DNA from: Phormidesmis priestleyi
Lineage (GTDB): Bacteria; Cyanobacteriota; Cyanobacteriia; Phormidesmidales; Phormidesmidaceae
DNA length: 17,656 nucleotides
Assembly (NCBI GenBank): GCA_003242115.1
Contig: QBMP01000056.1
Span: forward strand, 1 to 17,656
Reading direction: 5' to 3'
In this document: piece after piece, positions 13,579 through 17,656 of the stretch
Position numbering within the stretch: position 1 is the stretch's first letter
Layout: each line of letters begins with the position of its first letter
Translations under genes and position numbers: made by a program
The notes under the pieces: generated by a model
Told to the model about the DNA's origin: nothing
Seen by the model: only the letters and a program-made list of their open reading frames with translations
Databases searched by the model: none

Positions 13579-14628
13579 ATGTCCATGACCTCACGTTCTA
13601 TTGCGCAATCTGAAAACCTGTTGGGTGGCTATGCCTATCAGATTATTCGGCAGCAGTCTAAGCAAGTGTTTAAGCTGCGATCGCCCGTTTTAGCCGACAC
13701 CGATCCAGAAGCTGTGCACGAAATGCGGATCGGTACCCGACGGCTGCGATCAGCGCTGAGCCTATTTGGCAATGTCATCACCATCCAAAATACAGATAGC
13801 AAAAAATCATCTTCGAGTCAGCTAGCCGATGCCGCCGCAAGCGGCATTCCTAGCCGACTGACAAAAGCCGTTAGCAAACTCACCAAAACACTCGGTAAAG
13901 TTCGCGATTTAGACGTGATGCAGCAGTGGCTAGAAAAAACCCTAGCTGCCCCAAATTCAGGCAAAGCCGCCGCTACCAGCCAGCTAGAAAAAGCGGAAAA
14001 GAAGACCGTCAAAGCTCTCTTGAAAAAGCTGAAAAAGCGCCGCAAGCAGAAGTTCTCTAGCGTCAAAAAAGTTCTTAGCAACAAATCCTACAAAAAACTC
14101 ACGCATCAATTCAACCAGTGGCTAGAGCAGCCAACATTTTTACCCGCTGCCCAAGAGCCCGCAGCCCGCGCTGCCGCTGTGCGTATTGTCGGCCCGATTA
14201 CTGAACTATTGCAGCATCCCGGCTGGCAAGTCGGCACTAGCACTCGGAGCAACCAGACTTCACCCATTGAAGGATTGAACCTAAGCGATCTCAACTCGCT
14301 TTTAGCTCGCTCTGGGCACCAGCTTCACGACTTGCGCAAGCAGATTAAGGGCATCCGCTACCAGATGGAGTTTTTTAGAGGGTTGTTTGATCTCACCTAT
14401 GCAGCTCAAGTCAGAGAATTTCGAGCCATTCAAAGCCTGCTGGGTCAGCTACAAGATCAAACTGTTATCAGCCAGTTCTTCACAGACGAAATCGGTGCAG
14501 ATTGGCCACAGCAACTACCCACCATCGAAGCCGCCTTTCAAGCCTCGCGACTAGACCTATGGCAGCAGTGGCAGTCTTATCAGCGCAAGTATCTGAAGCT
14601 ACAGTCGGTAGCGATATCAGCCGCCTAG
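13579..14628 (+). CDS. CHAD-domain protein
   Basis: The 349-aa protein is a CHAD (conserved histidine alpha-helical domain) protein. It shows the first signature HEMRIGTRRLRSAL (His47), the central LGKVRDLDVMQQWLE (about 105-118), and the second helical repeat with HQLHDLRKQIKGIRYQMEFF (about 247-266), with conserved His, Arg and Lys on the helices. CHAD domains bind polyphosphate through these basic helices. No CYTH domain is fused. A Lys/Arg-rich segment (about 140-175) adds more positive charge. The gene is convergent with the MFS gene, whose stop lies 25 bp away, leaving no room for a terminator. Confidence 0.9.
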   Translation: MSMTSRSIAQSENLLGGYAYQIIRQQSKQVFKLRSPVLADTDPEAVHEMRIGTRRLRSALSLFGNVITIQNTDSKKSSSSQLADAAASGIPSRLTKAVSKLTKTLGKVRDLDVMQQWLEKTLAAPNSGKAAATSQLEKAEKKTVKALLKKLKKRRKQKFSSVKKVLSNKSYKKLTHQFNQWLEQPTFLPAAQEPAARAAAVRIVGPITELLQHPGWQVGTSTRSNQTSPIEGLNLSDLNSLLARSGHQLHDLRKQIKGIRYQMEFFRGLFDLTYAAQVREFRAIQSLLGQLQDQTVISQFFTDEIGADWPQQLPTIEAAFQASRLDLWQQWQSYQRKYLKLQSVAISAA

Positions 14629-14653
14629 CGCTGGATTGGCTAACTGTTCAACG

Positions 14654-15919
14654 TTACTGCGCTTCCGGTTCGGGTTTTTTTAGGGTGGCGGCAAAAGCTG
14701 CTACGACTACCGTTAGCCCACCAGCTATCCAAAACGGCATGGCATAGCCAAAGGCCGTCACCAGCAGCCCCGAAAAAGCGGGGCCAAAAGCATTGGAAAT
14801 GCTCAGATAAGAGGCATTCAGACCCAACACTTCGCCCTGCTCTCGCTGACTGCTGCGCGTCGATAGAATAGAATCTATCAGGGGCATTGGGAAGGCATTG
14901 GCGAGGCCAAAAAAGCACAGCAGCACGGCAAAAGCAACAATATTGGGCAAAGCAGGCATCAGCATAAACAGTACGCCCCTAGCAATCAGCGAGCCGACGA
15001 GCAGGTTCACAAGGCTGAAGCGCTGACGTAAGGGTTCTAGGGTAAATACTTGAGCCACAAAGGAAAGCAGGCCGACGGCAACGAAGGCAATCGCTAAATT
15101 TTTAGCATCTTGCTTGAGCACGTTGATAAAAAACGGCTGGAAGGCAAACGTAAAGATGGTGAAGGTGAAGCCATTGAGAAACGTCATCAGTAAGATGCGA
15201 CCCACGACCGGGCGAGCTAGGGCGGTGAATAGGCCGGTGAGGTTGAAAGGGTTAGGGCGCTTTTTGACAATCGGGCTGGGTGGCGCTGACGAATCAGTGG
15301 GTTCTTGAGTTTGAGATTGCGTGTTGGCTTGGGTTTCAGGGAGAAAAAAGAAGCAGAGAATGGCGGCTAGGAGTGCGATCGCAGCCGACACCAAAAAGCT
15401 CATTCCTAACCGCGATATGCCCGGAACCGGCGGCACCGTTTGAGCCAAATAGCTCAGTGGTGGCCCTGCCACAAAGCCCAAGCGAAACAAGCCACTGTAA
15501 ATGCCAAACGCCTGCGTTCGCTGCTCAGGCGTCGTCATATCGCTAACTACAGCCTGCGCTACCGAATTGTTACCGCCAGTAATGCCATCGAGAATACGAG
15601 CCGCAAACAACAATAAAGGAATACCCGCCAAAGCGGCTACTACATTCGCTATCACCGTTCCCAGTAAGCTGATCACCAGCAGCGGCTTGCGCCCCCACTG
15701 ATCCGAAAGCTGCCCCAAAACCGGCGTCCCAAAAAACTGCGACAGCGAATAAGCCGTCGTCAGCAAACTCGCCTCAAAATCACTCAGCCCGAACTGTTTT
15801 GCATACGGATACAGCACCGGAATGATAATCGTGAAGCTCACCGCATTAATAAACGAAATCGAAGCTACAATCCAAAACTGGAAAGGCAAACGCTTAGCAG
15901 AAGCTTTAGAAGCTGGCAT
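14654..15919 (-). CDS. MFS transporter, TetA-like multidrug exporter family
   Basis: The 421-aa protein is an integral membrane MFS permease with about 12 hydrophobic segments and a charged central loop (about residues 200-225, TQANTQSQTQEPTDSSAPP). Motif A is GQLSDQWGRKPLL (about 69-81). RILDGITGGNNSVAQAVVSDMTTPEQR (about 108-135) resembles the TCR/Tet subgroup of drug:H+ antiporters. Substrate cannot be told from sequence. The start is the ATG at 15919, which lies 14 bp downstream of tRNA-Val on the same strand. Confidence 0.9.
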   Translation of the reverse strand: MPASKASAKRLPFQFWIVASISFINAVSFTIIIPVLYPYAKQFGLSDFEASLLTTAYSLSQFFGTPVLGQLSDQWGRKPLLVISLLGTVIANVVAALAGIPLLLFAARILDGITGGNNSVAQAVVSDMTTPEQRTQAFGIYSGLFRLGFVAGPPLSYLAQTVPPVPGISRLGMSFLVSAAIALLAAILCFFFLPETQANTQSQTQEPTDSSAPPSPIVKKRPNPFNLTGLFTALARPVVGRILLMTFLNGFTFTIFTFAFQPFFINVLKQDAKNLAIAFVAVGLLSFVAQVFTLEPLRQRFSLVNLLVGSLIARGVLFMLMPALPNIVAFAVLLCFFGLANAFPMPLIDSILSTRSSQREQGEVLGLNASYLSISNAFGPAFSGLLVTAFGYAMPFWIAGGLTVVVAAFAATLKKPEPEAQ

Positions 15920-15933
15920 AGGTCACTAAAATA

Positions 15934-16006
15934 TGGGCGATACAGGACTCGAACCTGTGACATCCTCCTTGTAAGGGAGGCGCTCTACCAACTGAGCTAA
16001 TCGCCC
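15934..16006 (-). tRNA. tRNA-Val (UAC anticodon)
   Basis: The minus strand folds as a full cloverleaf: acceptor GGGCGAT/ATCGCCC, D-arm GCTC/GAGC around AGTTGGTA, anticodon stem CCTCC/GGAGG with loop CTTACAA (anticodon TAC), and T-arm ACAGG-TTCGAAC-CTGT. The discriminator base is A. No CCA is encoded, and ATATTTT follows. The length is 73 nt. Confidence 0.97.
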
Positions 16007-16187
16007 GCAGTGAAAAAAGCCGCGCCCTATCTCAGAAAATGCAGGCGCTGCACTCCGGATTAAGATAATAGCAGAAAAGCTCTGCTGGTAAAACCCACTG
16101 ATTAAAAACTGATCAAAATATAGAGAAAATCAGAAATAGGGTGCCCAATGAGGCTCTAATGAAGCAAAGAAGCCTAAAAGCAGCGCC

Positions 16188-16217
16188 TTGACGATACTCT
16201 TAAAACGTTTGTATTAC
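16188..16217 (+). promoter_or_regulatory. Candidate promoter for the DUF2227-type gene
   Basis: TTGACG (16188-16193) and TATTAC (16212-16217) are separated by 18 nt in the otherwise empty gap 16007-16301. The start would be near 16224, about 78 nt before the ATG. Confidence 0.5.
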
Positions 16218-16301
16218 TTTGTGGATTAATTCACGGCTATATCCATTACTGTATAGAGTGTTGCATCCTTACAAATTGATCATTACAGATTGATCACTGC
16301 T

Positions 16302-16859
16302 ATGCCATCAGGCCGCACCCACGACCGCATTACGCTTTGGGGCTTACCGCCGGTAATTGGCGTTACGTTCATCCTCACCCGTAGTCCCGCTATAACCGCT
16401 ATCGTCAGCATCGCCTACCTCATAGGCGGATTTATGCTCGGCCCCGATTTGGATATTCACTCCATTCAATACAAGCGCTGGGGGCCCATTCGCTGGATTT
16501 GGCTACCCTACCAAAAGGCGCTGTCACATCGTTCTAAGTTATCTCATGGCCCTATTATTGGGACAGTCGTTCGGGTAATTTATTTAGCTTTGTGGATAGC
16601 GCTGTTGGCTACACTCATGGCCGGAATTCTCAACGCTTTGTGGGATGCGCAGATCACTTGGCTCAGCTTAAGCCAGACTTTTCGCTATTTACTTCGCCAC
16701 TATCTCACTCAGTGGATAGCGATTCTCATTGGCCTGGAAGTAGGGGCGATGAGTCATTCTATCAGCGATGCTATAGGCAGCTACTGGGTGAGCAAAAGAA
16801 AGCGCGCCAAAAAGCACCCAAAGCGCAAGCAATCGGGCAAAAAGAAGCCTCGGTTTTAG
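16302..16859 (+). CDS. DUF2227-type predicted membrane metal-binding protein
   Basis: From the ATG at 16302 the protein has 185 aa. A TTG at 16290 would add four residues but is less likely. It opens PSGRTHDRITLWGLPP, with the HD pair near the start. Hydrophobic segments follow, with GPDLDIHSIQYKRWGPIRWIW, KALSHRSKLSHGP and MSHSISDAIGSYW. These histidine/aspartate motifs resemble the cyanobacterial DUF2227 family, annotated as membrane metal-binding or hydrolase-like proteins of unknown substrate. The C-terminal 20 residues are almost all Lys/Arg, a cytoplasmic basic tail. A 6-bp GACTTT/AAAGTC hairpin (16864-16879) follows the stop but lacks a T tract. Confidence 0.82.
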   Translation: MPSGRTHDRITLWGLPPVIGVTFILTRSPAITAIVSIAYLIGGFMLGPDLDIHSIQYKRWGPIRWIWLPYQKALSHRSKLSHGPIIGTVVRVIYLALWIALLATLMAGILNALWDAQITWLSLSQTFRYLLRHYLTQWIAILIGLEVGAMSHSISDAIGSYWVSKRKRAKKHPKRKQSGKKKPRF

Positions 16860-17258
16860 AAGAGACTTTGATTAAAGTCCATCCCAACTATCAGAGTCTC
16901 TGTGACTATGGCCTCGTAGGCTTTTAATTCTGGCCGAATTCTGACCGAAGTATTGTTAGAAAAAAGATTTGCCGCATACATCAGAATGCAGAATCGTGAG
17001 AGTGTCTTGGCTTAGTCGCTGTAGCGTTTTCCTAAAACATTTCTGCTCAATTACAAGTTTTTCTCATGAGATTCTAAGCTCTGGCTAAGTGAAACTCTAT
17101 ACAAAGGCACTTAATATTCAAAAGTGGAATGGTAAAACCAAAGAAAATTCCTTGCCAAAGGCGTTTCGCAGCATATTTCATTGATGAAAATTGCACCTTC
17201 TACTAAATTCTGCACGTATTCGACAATCACAGCGACTTTATAAGAGGAAACAAGCCTC
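16860..17258. other. Intergenic region, no gene seen
   Basis: This is AT-rich sequence without a convincing ORF. Just after the preceding stop there are nested inverted repeats: GACTTT/AAAGTC at 16864-16879 and AGAGACT/AGTCTCT at 16861-16867 and 16895-16901. They may stabilise or end the upstream mRNA, though no T tract follows. Confidence 0.5.
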
Positions 17259-17335
17259 ATGAAAAATTTGAAGGAGATGCCATGAAAGAAGACCCAGGAG
17301 CTGCTGTGGAAGCGCTAGCAACCGCACCGAAATAA
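17259..17335 (+). CDS. Two overlapping very short ORFs with strong ribosome site
   Basis: An 8-codon ORF (17259-17285, MKNLKEMP) overlaps by ATGA a 17-codon ORF (17282-17335, MKEDPGAAVEALATAPK). The second has an AAGGAG 5 nt before its ATG, one of the best Shine-Dalgarno sequences in the window, in a genome where most starts lack one. They could be a translated leader, a micropeptide, or one small protein split by a frameshift. No family is recognised, and chance cannot be excluded. Confidence 0.3.
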
Positions 17336-17395
17336 GTTGTCTCACCGAGATGCTTTATAGCTGGCAACACAATCTGACAGCTACAAAACTAAGCG

Positions 17396-17449
17396 AACGA
17401 GTGTTTGTCAGTGAACATTACCTACTAATGAACACTCGTTGTTAACAAC
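17396..17449. repeat. Inverted repeat and overlapping 12-bp palindrome
   Basis: AACGAGTGTT (17396-17405) pairs perfectly with AACACTCGTT (17431-17440). The right arm overlaps GTTGTTAACAAC, a perfect palindrome at 17438-17449, which covers the predicted -35 of the next gene. This suggests an operator, or a terminator-like structure without a T tract. Confidence 0.45.
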
Positions 17450-17472
17450 ATTATATTTACTAATTGTAAAAT
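17442..17472 (+). promoter_or_regulatory. Candidate promoter of the Tat-signal gene
   Basis: TTAACA (17442-17447) and TAAAAT (17467-17472) each match consensus at five of six positions, with a 19-nt spacer. The start would be only a few bases before the ATG at 17486. Confidence 0.45.
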
Positions 17473-17485
17473 AGCGAGTTAGGTC

Positions 17486-17656
17486 ATGAACAAACAACAG
17501 ATGCTACAGAGGCGTCACCTGCTCCGACATCTGGGGTTAGGAGCCGTAGGGGTAGGAACCGCAGCATTTTTCCATCACGGTACCAACGTCCAACTCCCTA
17601 AGCTTGCCCGTGGTGCCAGATCCGGTGCCAGCTCTAACACCACGGGCACGGCAAGC
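17486..17656 (+). CDS. N-terminal part of a Tat-exported protein (cut by window edge)
   Basis: The frame is open from ATG 17486 to the window end, giving 57 residues. It starts MNKQQMLQRRHLLRHLGLGAVGVGTAAFF. The RRHLLRH motif followed by a small-residue hydrophobic stretch is a twin-arginine signal, so the mature protein should be folded before export to the periplasm or thylakoid lumen. After the signal comes a Gly/Ser/Thr-rich linker (ARGARSGASSNTTGTAS). Enzyme identity cannot be told from this part. Cofactor-containing oxidoreductases are common Tat clients, but that is only a general expectation. Confidence 0.75.
   Translation, partial: MNKQQMLQRRHLLRHLGLGAVGVGTAAFFHHGTNVQLPKLARGARSGASSNTTGTAS

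Noticed and set aside
16592..16927. 111-codon plus-strand frame overlapping the DUF2227-type gene
   Set aside because: It is out of frame with a clear membrane protein, and its sequence has no domain-like features.

Overview
The window looks cyanobacterial. The HIP1 octamer GCGATCGC recurs through much of it, and Uma2, WYL, CHAD and DUF2227-type genes are a typical cyanobacterial set. The core is a complete type I-D (cyano-type) CRISPR-Cas locus on the minus strand.

Positions 8-699 hold ten identical 37-nt repeats of an array that runs off the left edge. On the minus strand each repeat ends in ACTGAAAC, the type I-D crRNA 5' handle, so the array is read right to left and its leader lies just right of 699. 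Next come a Uma2-family nuclease gene (962-1627) and one tight operon, transcribed cas10d-csc2-csc1-cas3-cas6-cas4-cas1-cas2 from 11537 down to 1841. Two things are unusual. The HD nuclease motifs are on Cas3, which sits between csc1 and cas6, and Cas10d has no HD motif. In the usual I-D layout a helicase-only Cas3' lies upstream of an HD-bearing Cas10d. The 3' part of cas10d has a strong internal ribosome site and ATG (9548), the expected way to make the small subunit Cas11d.

The 750-bp space between cas10d and a divergent WYL regulator gene holds the most interesting element. It is a small stand-alone RNA gene on the plus strand (about 12017-12136): an extended -10 promoter, a degenerate repeat ending in an intact GGACTGAAAC, a spacer, a second degenerate repeat that keeps a hairpin, and a strong terminator. 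The first 8 nt of its spacer match 11923-11930 exactly. That site has a 5' GTT, which fits the I-D PAM (GTN), and overlaps the predicted cas promoter. This is the arrangement of a CreR-like (or CreA-like) crRNA-like regulator that would direct the I-D effector to its own promoter. The WYL regulator, with two similar operator-like sites before its gene, probably forms a second control layer. A 57-aa ORF lies in the long cas 5' leader.

To the right the content is ordinary: a CHAD-domain protein, a convergent MFS exporter, tRNA-Val(UAC), a DUF2227-type membrane protein, a gap with very short ORFs and palindromes, and the start of a Tat-exported protein cut by the window edge. All alignments and motif searches were done by eye.
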